This document shows, in pieces, positions 21,901-32,091 of a stretch of DNA of 64,000 nt. How positions within the stretch are numbered: position 1 is the first letter of the stretch; each line of letters opens with the position of its first letter. The DNA comes from Gentiana macrophylla. Taxonomy: Eukaryota > Streptophyta > Magnoliopsida > Gentianales > Gentianaceae. Both the position numbers and the translations under genes were made by a program. The DNA lies in assembly GCA_026214975.1 (NCBI GenBank), contig CM047817.1:59552407-59616406 (forward strand), in the 5' to 3' direction. The notes under the pieces were generated by a model, which had not been told where the DNA came from, made no database searches, and worked only from the letters and a program-made list of their open reading frames with translations.

Positions 21901-23079
21901 TAACTTGTTCGTGCAGGTGATTCTTAACCATTGTGGATTTTGGTTATTTTGACTTTCAGAATATCATCTTGAGTAGGGTCTCTTTGTAGTTTCTTCTACT
22001 GGGGGTCAGCAGATCCTTGAATTGCTTGATTGTTGCATCAATAACATTGTCGTGAGGGTGTTCAAAGAAGGCGATGTCGAAACTTTTAAGTCATTGAATC
22101 TTTCCAAAACTTCAACACAACTGGATCGATGATTTGTTGATTTTCATTGAGTTCACACTCTTTATCTTCCATACCAAGAAACTTAGGTTCATCAAACACA
22201 ACATTGATTGTCTCTTCATGTTTTGAGTTGTTCTTTTGTTCAAGATTACCACAGAATGCTCTTTGATGAAGAATATCCTAAGAAAATTCCTTCATCGATT
22301 TTGGTTGGAATGTTTTCAAATGAACTTTATGATTTAGAATAAAACATTTGCTTCCAAATGGGTGAAAATAGGATATATTAGGTATTCTTCCATTCCGGAT
22401 CTCATAAGGTGTCTTTGAGACTTCTTGTTTCTTGATGTTCTATTTTGTGTATAGCATGTTGTATTTTCTGCTTCAAATTTCAATATCTTTCAGTAGCAAT
22501 GCTTCACAAATCATTGTTCTTCCTGCTTCCTTTAATGTCCTTTCTTCTTTCAAAGAACCCCATTTTCTTTGAGGTGTACCAGCCAAAGACAAGTTGATGA
22601 AGTACACCATTCATTCACAATATTCTCTTATAACTTTGTTGAGAAATTCAGTACCCTGATCTGATCTTATCTTTATGACTGTTAAACTTTTCTCATTTTG
22701 TAATCTCTTCAAAAGATTAGGCAAGCTTTGGAGTGTCTCACTTTTCTTGTTCATGAATATCACCCAAGTGTATCTTGAAAAATCATCCACAACCACTAAG
22801 GTGTATTTCTTTCCTGTCACACTTGTTGGAGTTATTGGTCCAAAAAGATCCATGTGCATAAGCTCCAACACTCTGTTAGTTGATTGTTTAGTCTTTGACT
22901 TGAAACATGACTTTATCTCATTTACCTTGGCGACATGCATCACGTATAGCATCCTTCTTGAATGTGATCTCGGGTAAACCAACCACTAACTTCTTCTTCA
23001 CTAACCGATTAATATCATCAAAATTTAGATGATTTAACTTCTTGTGCCATAACCAATTGAGTTGATTTGGTATGCACAA
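21901..23079 (-). pseudogene. Integrase of copia C (broken)
   Basis: Core at 22611-22982: LELMHMDLFGPI with the first catalytic Asp, VVVDDFSRYTWVIFM, and IRSDQGTEFLN with the second. The third residue (Glu) falls in the degraded stretch below 22620. Upstream 22980-23079 holds the tail of the zinc-binding domain. Between 21901 and 22610 only fragments of the C-terminal region are readable, in mixed frames. Confidence 0.75.
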
Positions 23080-23460
23080 TCAGCGAGTGTTTCGAGGCTG
23101 CAGTGAGACCAATCCACAACATACATGTTCGTTGCCTTCTACCAAAGCAAGTACAACTTGATCACCTCTTTCACTAATGACAATACAATTGTTTTTGTCA
23201 AAAGTGACCTTGTATCCCATATCACGTAATTGTCCAAAGGCTCGCAAGTTGTAATCCAAATCCTTCCACATATGCAACATTCTTGATTGTAAGTCCATTT
23301 CGATAAGTGTGCCATATCCTCTTGTATAGCCAGTGTATTTTTGTTGCCAAAATTTACCCTTGGACCATCTTTTGCCACAAAGTTTGATAGACAAGTGCTT
23401 ATTCTTTGTCATGTGTCCGGGAACATCCTTTGTCAAAGTACCGGACACCCTACAAAACAG
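23080..23460 (-). pseudogene. Protease and pre-integrase region of copia C (broken)
   Basis: One 122-codon frame covers the expected position of the aspartic protease. HMTKNKHLS matches the H-M-T-G-N segment that follows the DSG motif in copia proteases, but the DSG itself reads KDVPG here, so the active site is lost. Further on, NLRAFGQLRDMGYKVTFDKNNCIV matches the typical LLSIGQL...V.F...C block that leads into the GAG-pre-integrase domain. Confidence 0.65.
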
Positions 23461-24679
23461 AGTTAATGCATTTTAGGTACCCAAACCTGTTTGGGTCCAT
23501 AGTGGTCGATGGCAAGCATGACCCTTGGTATGTTTCCATAAGGTCTTCTCCTAAATGTGTCATACTTTGGTTCATACTTTGGTTCATACATGTATTCCAC
23601 ACATCCATAAGTTCTAACAAAGAGGTTGTGTAGGAACCACATATGTTTTCTCGGCCTTTTGGTACATAATGTTTGTTTGAAATGATTTTGTTATTAGAAA
23701 CATTTGCATAACCATAGGTGTCTTTGTCTATTAGAAGAATGACTGTAATATGAGTCTCTGCCGAGGTCTTGTGTAAGTCCTCTCATTGATTCCATTGCCT
23801 AGGTTTTACCCTAGTGGTATGGTTATCTTGATTGCTTTTTAACATTAGATGCGTGAATATTCCAATCATTATCGCAGGAACAGTCTACCTTTCCCCGAGA
23901 TAAGTATCCCTTGAATGATCAACATTTTTGGATTTAGGATTCTTATTCTTGGAATATTTCTGTTTCTTTCCTCTCGTGGTCCAAAGCAGACTTGGTAGCA
24001 GTGTCGCTATCAAGTGACTTAGAAGATACAAAGATCCTATTTTTCGATTTATTCTTTTACTAGAGCTGTTGACTTCGAGACTTTTGATTTTGCTTCTTTG
24101 AGGCATTCTCATTTGGTTTTACCGTCAAAGACCTTCTTGGGAGATGGATCTAGTGCAGGCACAAACTTAGGACCAATTCGGTACTAGGTTGAGAACCTTA
24201 TGGATCCACTCTTGTTAGATTGCCGAGTTCCAAATCCAAGCCCGATTCTATCTCCATAAGGCTTTCCGATTTGTATGCGATATTGGAACAAGATGGTTCA
24301 AATAGATTCAGAGGTGCTGGATGTTCAGTGAGACTTATCGATTCTCATCCAACATCTTTTTCCTTACCTTTGAAAACCCTTAATTCAGACTTTCAATCTT
24401 CCAACTTCTAACTCAAGAGCCTCTTTTTGGCCTTCACAATCTCATAGCAGATTGTATTATCCTTAGTTGATTAAGGATGGCATCCAAAGTCTCATTGTTG
24501 TCGAATTTCTAGGATTTGAACCACAGTGTTCATTCACAATCACTTCCAGTAGGAGTGTTTATAGATCTGATGTTGTATACCTCCTCGTTTCATCCATGTT
24601 GGCCATCAAAGCATAATCCTCCATATCAAAGAACTTGATCTTTGTGTCATCCGATTCATTTCCTTTTCGAGATCCCACT
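23461..24679 (-). pseudogene. Degenerate gag/protease junction of copia C
   Basis: Lys/Asn/Ser-rich fragments (KKQKYSKNKNPKSKNV near 23950) in several frames. It lies between the CCHC knuckles and protease, where SIRE-like elements have a basic linker. Nothing else is recognised. Confidence 0.45.
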
Positions 24680-25761
24680 TCATATCCTCGATTCATCTTC
24701 AAAGCCAACCATAGCTTTCTTGCCATGTCTCCTTTGTTGACTCTTGGTCTTGATGAGGTCTGGACAATCAGGTCTAAAATGTCCAGGCTTCTTACAGTTG
24801 AAGCAAAGATAATCAGGTTCCTTGCCTTGTTTCAACTCAGGACAATCAGGTCTGAAGTGTCCTGGTTTCTTGCAATGAAAGCATAGATAGTCATTATCTT
24901 TCTTTGGTTCTTCTTTCCTTCTTTCAAGAGGCCTCTTTGTGAAATTTCTTGTAGGGGCCTTTCCGGTCTTCATCATTCGATTTTCTTGCTCAAGTAGGGC
25001 AATTTGCTCTTGCATTTCATCTAGCATATCATCCTGTCCTCCCGATGTTTCTTCATGATGTGAAGCGCCAATGCAGATGGTCTTTGGCTCTTCCTTTTCG
25101 CCAGCACTAGCTTCTTGCTAAATTCATATGCCTTAAGATCAGAGAATAGTTTGAAGGTGTCTTCTTCATGCAGCTTTCTCATTTCTTCAATTGCAGTCAC
25201 CTTCATTTTCCAAACATCTCTTGCAGGTAAAGCTTCCAAGATTTTGGTGTTTACTTCCTCTTTTGAATAACTTACACTCAGCAGAGTAAGTTCATCTAAG
25301 ATTGCATTGAATCTGGACTCCATTTGCTCAATGGTTTCATTAGGTAGCATTTTGAACTTTTGAAACCTTTTTCTGGCCACACTTGATTTTGTTCTTCTTT
25401 ATTGCATCGGTGCCTTCACAGATTAAGTGAATCTTATCCCAAAGTTCCTTTGCGTCTTGCAATCTTTGACTTTCATGTACATATTGCTATCCAAGGTTAC
25501 GTAGATGATATCAATAGCAATGTTGTTGAGGTTTGCTCTTTTCCTGTCTTACGCATTCCATTCTCTCTTTGGTTTAGGAATGTACTCGATTCGTCACCCA
25601 TATCTGCACGCTTTGTAATCTCCAAAGTGGTCCTTCGATTTAGTACATCCATCATCTCATCATGAGTAGCAGCAAGATATGCCTCGCATTCGACGTTTAT
25701 ACTCATCAAATCTATCAAGAGAGCACATCAACATGGTTCTAGCATCTTGTGTGTTATCCAT
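24680..25761 (-). pseudogene. gag of copia C with two CCHC knuckles (broken)
   Basis: Likely start ATG at 25761 (MDNTQDARTML). The gag core reads RKRFQKFKMLPNETIEQMES, then FNAILDELTLL, EEVNTKILEALP and TFKLFSDLKAYE (25021-25380). The nucleocapsid part has two nearly identical zinc knuckles CFHCKKPGHFRPDCP and CFNCKKPGHFRPDCP (24780-24890), which would bind the genomic RNA. The two knuckles are likely a recent tandem duplication. Frameshifts occur near 25690, 25480 and 25025. Confidence 0.85.
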
Positions 25762-25852
25762 GATGCAAGTCTTGAAAATCAAGAACTTGAAAGAAAGTTT
25801 TAAAGAATTTTCACAAGCACAACAAGTAGGATTCCTTGCAGCGGAAGCCTTT

Positions 25853-25864
25853 GCTCCGATACCA
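25853..25864 (-). promoter_or_regulatory. Primer binding site of copia C (initiator Met tRNA type)
   Basis: On the minus strand TGGTATCGGAGC follows the LTR end by two bases. The usual plant copia site is TGGTATCAGAGC, so there is one mismatch. Confidence 0.8.
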
Positions 25865-25866
25865 AT

Positions 25867-27594
25867 TGTTGGTCCTTGAAAAGGCTTTAGTTAAGTTTAG
25901 AGGGGGGTGAATAAACTTAACACTTAAAACTTTGGAGTTAACAACCAGCACTTGCAAACCAATGACTGCGATACTTGAAGAGTTCTGCTTTGAGACCTCG
26001 AGAGCCTGGCCGATAAATGATGAGTCTCTTGACAGATTCGATTTTCGAATTTGTGCAATGGAATAATATCAAAATTAAGCCTTGTTACTTGTTGTTAAAT
26101 ATGTTACTAAGTATTAGATACTCAGTAGTGTATGTGTGTGATTTGATTGCTAAATTCAAAGAGTTGATATGAATAATGACTAAGTGCAGAAAATAAATGC
26201 AGTAAGTAAGTAGGGAGATTTTTATAGTGGTTCCAGGTGATGTAATCCTGTACGTCCACTCTTCTCCTGTGATGTTGGAGGAAATTCACTAGTAATCTTT
26301 GAGTTATCTGTTACAAAGAATCCTAGGTTGCTTGTCCTTCACCAATAACTATGGCTTCACAAACCGAAAACTAAGAAGCATGTAGGATTGTTGCTCCCGA
26401 GTCTTCCACTTGGTCCTTGAAGGGTAGAATTGCCTCTTCACCAGCTCCACCACAAACCAAATGATCTTTCACACCTAACAGATGCTTCACTGCTTCTTCA
26501 GCGGAGTTCTTTATAAAATAAAGAATGAATCAAGTAAATGATTCGATTCATGCAGCGGCTTGATTAGGATGATATAATCAGACTTGCGGTCTTCAAGTGT
26601 GTATGCTTGATGCGGCTTTAACATGTAATGCACTTGAAGAAAATAACTAGATCAGCTGACCTTAAGCTCGGTAAGTTCAAGCAGGGTGTTTTTCAGCTCA
26701 ATGTTATCACTTGAAGTTTATTCCAAAAATCATCCTTTTCTTCTTGAGTTGAAAGTCCTCTATTTATAGGTAGGAATGCATGTGACTTGAATTTGAAATT
26801 CAAATGTGACCGTTCCTTGTATTTGTCCCATCCTCACTGCATTCTGTCACTATTCATAGGATCGACACTTTGTCAGATTACTTTTTTGTGATGCGATCTG
26901 CCCACCCTTTGACTTGTATCCAATGGATAAAAATATGAATCATCCCAACGTCTTTTTAATCTCAGCCTTTGATTTGCTTGATAAGTCAGAGGTAGTTGGC
27001 TGTTCTTATCCATGTAACTTCCCAATAATCTTGAATTGATCGAGGTATATATATCATGAGGTTAAATCGATCTGTTGTAAAACTAATCGATCTCTTGAAC
27101 ATCATATTTTTGTCTCAGAGAATATAATGCAATTTGAATCTTTTATCCAACTTTTGTTTGTGAAGTTAGATTACATCATTTAAAGTATAACTAAGTTCCA
27201 AACATCATCCAACTTGTGGAACTTAGACCTTCTACACAAGGTATATGTAATCGATTTAGGTCATCACAGACTTGCCTAAATTTCGATCCCATATCCTTGA
27301 CATTAAATACTAAGTTTGATCCCTTAGCCTTCATTCACCGAGTTTGAACCTCGCCTCTTCGCCTTGAGTCTTGATCTTCAAGAAAGTTGCAGACAGTCAT
27401 CGACCTATCTACCCCATCGACTAGACTAGTCTGGCGATAAACGATCAATGACCTTTTTAAGATGCTTGTTTGATCAAACCTATTTATGAATCAAACTCTA
27501 ATAAACCTATACATTTTATCTAGACATCTTTTTGCCTTTGCACTATAATGGCTAGTATGGCACTCATCATCAAAAGCGAGAAATAAGTTCAACA
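25867..27594 (-). repeat. 5' LTR of copia C
   Basis: 1728 bp, matching 13846-15569. TATA at 26757-26768 (minus), hairpin at 25890-25921. Compared with the other copy, long identical stretches are interrupted by short scrambled spots at CAG/CTG (for example 25945-26040 and 27055-27120). Confidence 0.93.
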
Positions 27595-27871
27595 AGACGC
27601 TCGCTCACCAAAGTGAACGCTGTCGCTTTCTGCTTGCTTATTTTTCAGCTTGTTTTATTTCTGTTTGTTTTTAATTCTTAGGTTTAGGTTCTAGTTAGTT
27701 TCAACCTTAGTTTAGTAGTTTAGTTAATAATTGTGACATAATTGATATAGATTTATATTTGAATCCGATAAACATTCCACTCCCTTAGGACGACCCGTAA
27801 ACACCCTATACTACGATCCTTATACTTGGGGTGTTTCGGTTTATAAATTTAAAACACGTTTTTACCGAACA
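27595..27871 (+). repeat. 3' LTR of gypsy B, second part
   Basis: Resumes the LTR at AGACGCTCG and runs to ACCGAACA at 27871, matching 3963-4245. It includes the terminal hairpin. Followed by the right copy of the duplication CTCCC at 27872-27876. Confidence 0.92.
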
Positions 27872-29168
27872 CTCCCTCTCATACTCTTCCATATCCAAAC
27901 TACCTGCTAGAACTTCTTCACATCGACCACTACCGACATCCTCTGAGAATAGGTCGGGTGAAAACTCGTCAAATTCTTTGACTTCTTTAGTAGCACACCC
28001 GAGGATATCGAGGAAACGAACAATCAAAGGCTTTTCCTTGGGTTCACCAATGTAGTGCTTACACCTTTGACCATTTACTCGAAACGGTTGGTCACCATAA
28101 CCTCGTAGTTCTAAGACGCCTCTAGGAATAATTTGGAGAATCTCAAAGGGACCGGACCATCGTGTCCTAAGCTTACCAGGGAACAGATGTAACCTGGAAT
28201 TGTATAATAAAACATGTTCCCCAACTTGAAATTCTCGCTTCTTAATTTTAGCATCGTGAAGGAGTTTCGTCTTTTCCTTACTGATCCTGGCACTTTCGTA
28301 GGCCTGGAGTCTGAATTCGTCTAACTCATGCAACTGTTGCAATCGATGTTTTCCACAAGATTGCGATCGAAGTTTAAAACTTCATAGCCCAATAAGCTCT
28401 GTGCTCTAACTCATTCGCGAGATGACATGGCTTACCATAAACCATTTGATATGGAGATGTTCCCATAGAGTCTTATAGGCGATTCTATATGCCTATAGTA
28501 CATCATCCAACTTTAGACTCAGTCTTTTCTATGATCATTGACCCTTTTTCCAGGATCTTCTTAATACTTTGGTTGCTCCTTTCAACCTGACCGCTAGTCA
28601 TCGGGTGATATGGTGTGCCAATTTTGTGACGAACACCATACTTCTCAAGCACTTTCTGTAGGGGTCGGTTGCAGAAATGTGTCCCTTCATCACTGATCAA
28701 GGCACGTGGACATCCAAATCTCACAAAGATGTTCTTCTTTAAGAATTTCATGACCGTCTTATGATCATTGTGAGGAGTGGCTTGAGCCTCTACCCATTTC
28801 GACACGTAATCCACGCAAACTAAGATGTACTTGTTACCACAAGATGATGGGAATGGTCCCATAAAATCGATGCCCCATACATCAAAGACTTCGCATTCTA
28901 GGATGGGTTTCAAAGGCATGTCAAAACGCCTTGTCAGAGTTCCGGTTCTTTGGCACCTATCACAAGCTTTATAGAAAGCGTCTGTGTCCTTAAAGATCGT
29001 AGGCCAATAGAACCCGGATTGGAAAATCTTAGCAATGGTTTTCCAAGGACCAAAGTGACCTCCAGTGGGTCCACTGTGGCACTGCTCAATAATATCATAT
29101 TTGCTCAGATTCTGGAACACATCTCCTAAGCAAACCATCTTTACCGATCTTAAACAGATAAGGTTCAT
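27872..29168 (-). pseudogene. Integrase of gypsy A (broken)
   Basis: A 221-codon open frame (28503-29168) holds the zinc-binding domain ([11 protein letters not shown]...CDRCQRTG, an H-H-C-C arrangement) and the catalytic core: [10 protein letters not shown] (first Asp), [10 protein letters not shown] (second Asp) and [10 protein letters not shown] (Glu). All three catalytic residues are present. After a break at 28343-28502 the C-terminal module continues with FQVGEHVLLYNSRLHLFPGKL and RWSGPFEI. The frame then enters element B; its genuine continuation is at 2452-2640. No chromodomain. Confidence 0.88.
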
Positions 29169-30468
29169 CCCAAACGAAAGATTTCAAATCAGAGAAGAAC
29201 TTTTTCTTCTCCTGATAGGACAATTCTGGATCGAGATATATGGAATGAAGGTAATTGACAATGGAAGAATACCATGGAACATCAGGAGGACAACCGTCGA
29301 TAAGCATAATATTCTCTAGAGGAAAGTAAAGATCTATATCATCTGGATCATCCTTTTCCTCACTTAACATTCTTGAAACATGATCCGCCACGACGTTCTC
29401 ACTTCCCTTTTTGTCTTTAATTTGAACGTCAAACTCTTGTAGGGTCAGTATCCAGCACGGTTTGGCCTATTTCTTAGTCATCAGATATCGCAAAGCAGCG
29501 TGATCAGTCCACACAATCACTTGAGCACCTAACAAGTAGCTACGAAACTTGTCCATAGCAAAGACTACGGCCAATATATCCTTTTCAGTAGTAGTATAGT
29601 TAACCTGAGAGGGATTCAATATGTGACTGGCGTAATAAATTGGCTGGAATTTCCCTTTGATTTTTTGTCCTAGAACAGCACCAACTGCATAGTTGGATGC
29701 ATCGCACATAAGCTCGAAAGGTAGATTCCAGTCAGGTGATATGAGAATTGGAGCAGAGATCAAACGGTCCTTAAGCTCCTCAAACGCTTGCTTGCAGCTC
29801 TCATCAAAATTGAACTCAACGTCTTCTTTAAGTAAAGTAGACAGGGGCTTGGCTATCTTGGAGAAGTCTTGAATGAATCTTTTGTAGAAACCGACATGTC
29901 CAAGAAAGCCTCTCACTTCACGCACACTCTTGGGATAACTCATCTTCTCGATAGCTTCTACTTTTGCCCTGTCAACTTCTATACCTTTGGCGGAGATTTT
30001 GTGGCCAAGAACTATTCCCTCATCAACCATGAAATGGCATTTTTCCCAATTGAGAACTAAGTTCTTTTCCACGCATCTGGATAAGACCTGGTCAAGGTTG
30101 TCAAGACAATCATCAAAAGACTGACCATAGACCAAAAAATCGTCCATAAAGATTTCCATACACTTTTCTACTAGCCCGTCAAAGATAGCCAGCATACATC
30201 TTTGAAAAGTAGGCAGGGCATTGCTGAGACCAAATGGCATTCGCTGAGGCGAATGTACCATAAGCGGTGAAAGTGGTTTTTCTTGGTCATTTGGATCAAT
30301 GGGTATGTGAAAGTATCTTGAATATCCATCCAGGAAGCAGTAGAATGCGTGTCCCGCCAGACGTTCAAGCATCTGGTCAATGAATGGAAGGGGAAAGTGA
30401 TCCTTCATGGTTACCTCATTGAGCTTTCGATAATCAATGCAGACTCTGTAACCAGTGACAAGTCTCAA
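29095..30468 (-). pseudogene. RT palm, RNase H and connection of gypsy A
   Basis: A 333-codon frame (29467-30468) then a single TAG (29467-29469), after which the same frame continues to 29095. RT blocks: TGYRVCIDYRKLNEVTMKDH, FPLPFIDQMLERLAGH, MPFGLSNALPTFQRCM, catalytic FMDDFLVYG and VLNWEKCHFMV. RNase H blocks: CDASNYAVGAVLGQ, YYASHILNPSQVNYTTTEKD and VWTDHAALRYLM. It overlaps the integrase frame at 29095-29168. This is the best preserved polymerase in the window and a useful reference for element B. Confidence 0.92.
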
Positions 30469-31094
30469 AGCTATTTCCTCTCCTTCTCATTCTTCTCAAT
30501 CGTAATTCCACCTTTTTGGGAACTACTACGAGTCGTGGGAAACCCATTCACTATCAATGATGGCATAGATGATTCCCATGTCCAGAAGTTTGATGATTTC
30601 TTTCTTAACCACCTCTTGCATATGACGGTTGAGCCTCCTCTGGGGCTGTCTAACACATTTCGCACCCTCATTTGTCTTGATCTTATGCATACAGATGTCG
30701 GGGAGATATCCTACGATATCTCCTACTTGCCACCCAAAGGCTTTTTCGTTTTTCTTCAAGACGTTGATTAATTTCATTTCCTCTAAACGAGACAGCTTGG
30801 CAGATATAATCAATGGAAGCTTGTCACCTTCTCTTAAAAACACATACTTAAGATTTTTAGGCAACGGCTTCAACACCAAATTTGCAGGGGGTCTTCTAAA
30901 CTAGATTTGAGCTCTCCACTTTTCAACTCAACATCGCTGAGTTTACTTAGTGGTCCCACCGCCAAAGCTTCTCCTTTCAACAACTCATCCTTGAATTCAA
31001 CTTCTAACTGCTCTAGACTTACCACACCATGATTATTCAAATTATCAACCAATCGCTCATATTCAGTTGCAATAGCCATGACATGCTTTTCCAT
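30469..31094 (-). pseudogene. RT N-terminal part of gypsy A (broken)
   Basis: Two frames: 30870-31094 (ATEYERLVDNLNNHGVVSL, then an acidic linker) and 30526-30879 (LKPLPKNLKYVFLREGDKLP, AFGWQVGDIVGYLPDICMHK, VRQPQRRLNRHMQEVVKKE, IIDSEWVS). A frameshift joins them near 30890, and another break near 30470-30525 leads to the palm frame. Together these are the protease-RT linker and the RT fingers. Confidence 0.8.
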
Positions 31095-32078
31095 CTAATC
31101 ATCGAAGTCATCAGACATATCCTCAATGGAAAAGCCGGTTGGGGGACCAGAGGGTACTTGAATGGATTTAGAGACATTATAGCTTACCTCTTGATCACCA
31201 ACGCGTATCGTCACTCGCCCACCATCGCATGATCAATGAGGGCTCTAGTTGTAGATGTAAAAGGTCTTCCAAGAATCAGGGGACATTTTCATCTTTTTCA
31301 ATGTCTAGGGACGTGCAGTCCACGGGAAAGGTAAATCTATCGATTTGAACTAGTATGTCTTTTAAGATTCCCACTGCTTTCTTAGAAGATCTATCAGAGA
31401 ATTGCAAATTCATGGTAGTGGGTTCTAGAAGATCAATTAAACCCATTTGCTTGCACCACAGACAATGGCATGAGGCTTATAGATGCACCTGGTCACACAA
31501 AGAGTTAGGGAAGACCAGGCCTCCCATTAACACTGTAAGCACGAACTTTCCAGGGTCACCTCTCTTGGTTGGTAAGTCTTCATAATTGATCATTGAACAA
31601 TCCTCACCAATCAGCCTTTCCATGTCTGACAACTTCCTTTTTGAAGAAACAACATCCTTGATAAATTTTGTATACTTAGGCATTTCAACCAAGACCTCTG
31701 ATAATGGAAATTTTACCTGAGTATTTTTCAAAAGGTTCAGCACCTTTTCATACTTCTTATCTTCACTCAAAGGGATGTTGCTCTTTCTTGGTGAAAATGG
31801 AAGCTTTTTCAGGTCATTCTCAGAAAAGACTTTCTTTGAAGATGCACTGACAGCTTTGTCTTCCAGATCCTTCCACCGAACAGCTTTGTCAATCTTTTTA
31901 TTAGTCAGGGGATCAGCCTCCTGACTCACACTTGATTCTTCATTCCTCAAGGGATCAGCCACCTGAGGACTTCCAACTTTTTCACCTCTCAGGGGATCAG
32001 CCACCTGAGTATTTTCTTTCGGCCAAGAGGAGTGTAGGTGCTCAGCTTCCCCTCCTGCCTTATCACTGGCAGGAGGGG
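31095..32078 (-). pseudogene. Pol N-terminus and protease of gypsy A (active site frameshifted)
   Basis: The pol frame continues from the frameshift site at 32079-32091. It opens with a threefold ADPL(R/T)-type repeat (~31905-32010), then DKAVRWKDLEDKA as in element B, a basic linker, LVEMPKYTKFIKDVVSSKRKL and GEDCSMINYEDLPTK. The frame ends at SLCDQVHL (31477): the protease should read C-D-x-G-A-S here, and a frameshift within the motif moves GAS out of frame. Downstream blocks (LMPLSV; NLQFSDRSSKKAVGILKDI) are readable in other frames to about 31260. Confidence 0.8.
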
Positions 32079-32091
32079 CTAGTGGTTTCCC
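32049..32091 (-). promoter_or_regulatory. Candidate -1 ribosomal frameshift signal at gag/pol of gypsy A
   Basis: Minus strand: GGGAAAC (32091-32085) in gag phase G-GGA-AAC, 6-nt spacer CACTAG with the gag stop (32081-32079), then CCCCTCCTGCC (32078-32068), loop of 8, and GGCAGGAGGGG (32059-32049): a perfect 11-bp stem. Pol is in the -1 frame and open through the stop. In element B the stem is CCCCTCCTGA/TCAGGAGGGG, so the inner pairs differ but pairing is kept. Confidence 0.82.

Larger units (their letters stand above)
13846..27594 (-). mobile_element. Ty1/copia element C (SIRE/Maximus-like)
   Basis: Complete in layout, minus strand: 5' LTR (25867-27594), primer site of initiator-Met type, gag with two CCHC knuckles, protease, integrase, RT/RNase H, an extra ORF after pol, polypurine tract and 3' LTR (13846-15569). 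It is inserted into the 3' LTR of gypsy B. The expected duplication is AGACG: the right copy (27595-27599) is exact, the left reads GCACG. All genes carry frameshifts. LTR pairs of 1724 and 1728 bp are largely alike, so the insertion is probably the youngest here. Confidence 0.92.
2646..27871 (+). mobile_element. Ty3/gypsy element B (Athila-like), with copia C inside its 3' LTR
   Basis: Plus-strand element: 5' LTR 2646-4245, primer site 4252, leader, gag, protease, RT, RNase H, integrase (to 11134), 1.4 kb of post-pol non-coding sequence, polypurine tract, and a 3' LTR (12530-13845 plus 27595-27871) split by copia C. It is flanked by CTCCC on both sides. Its own length without C is about 11.5 kb. 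It is related to element A (shared gag start MQTRS, pol tail, frameshift cassette, dyads) but the LTRs are largely different. Many frameshifts make it non-autonomous as written. Confidence 0.9.

Noticed and set aside
13846..27594. Dating copia C by LTR divergence
   Set aside because: Mismatches are concentrated at CAG/CTG and appear technical, so a substitution count would mislead.
27806..28342. Integrase ORF ending at 27806
   Set aside because: The last ~22 residues are translated LTR of gypsy B; the genuine continuation is at 2640-2452.
30349..30771. 140-aa plus-strand ORF
   Set aside because: Antisense of gypsy A RT.
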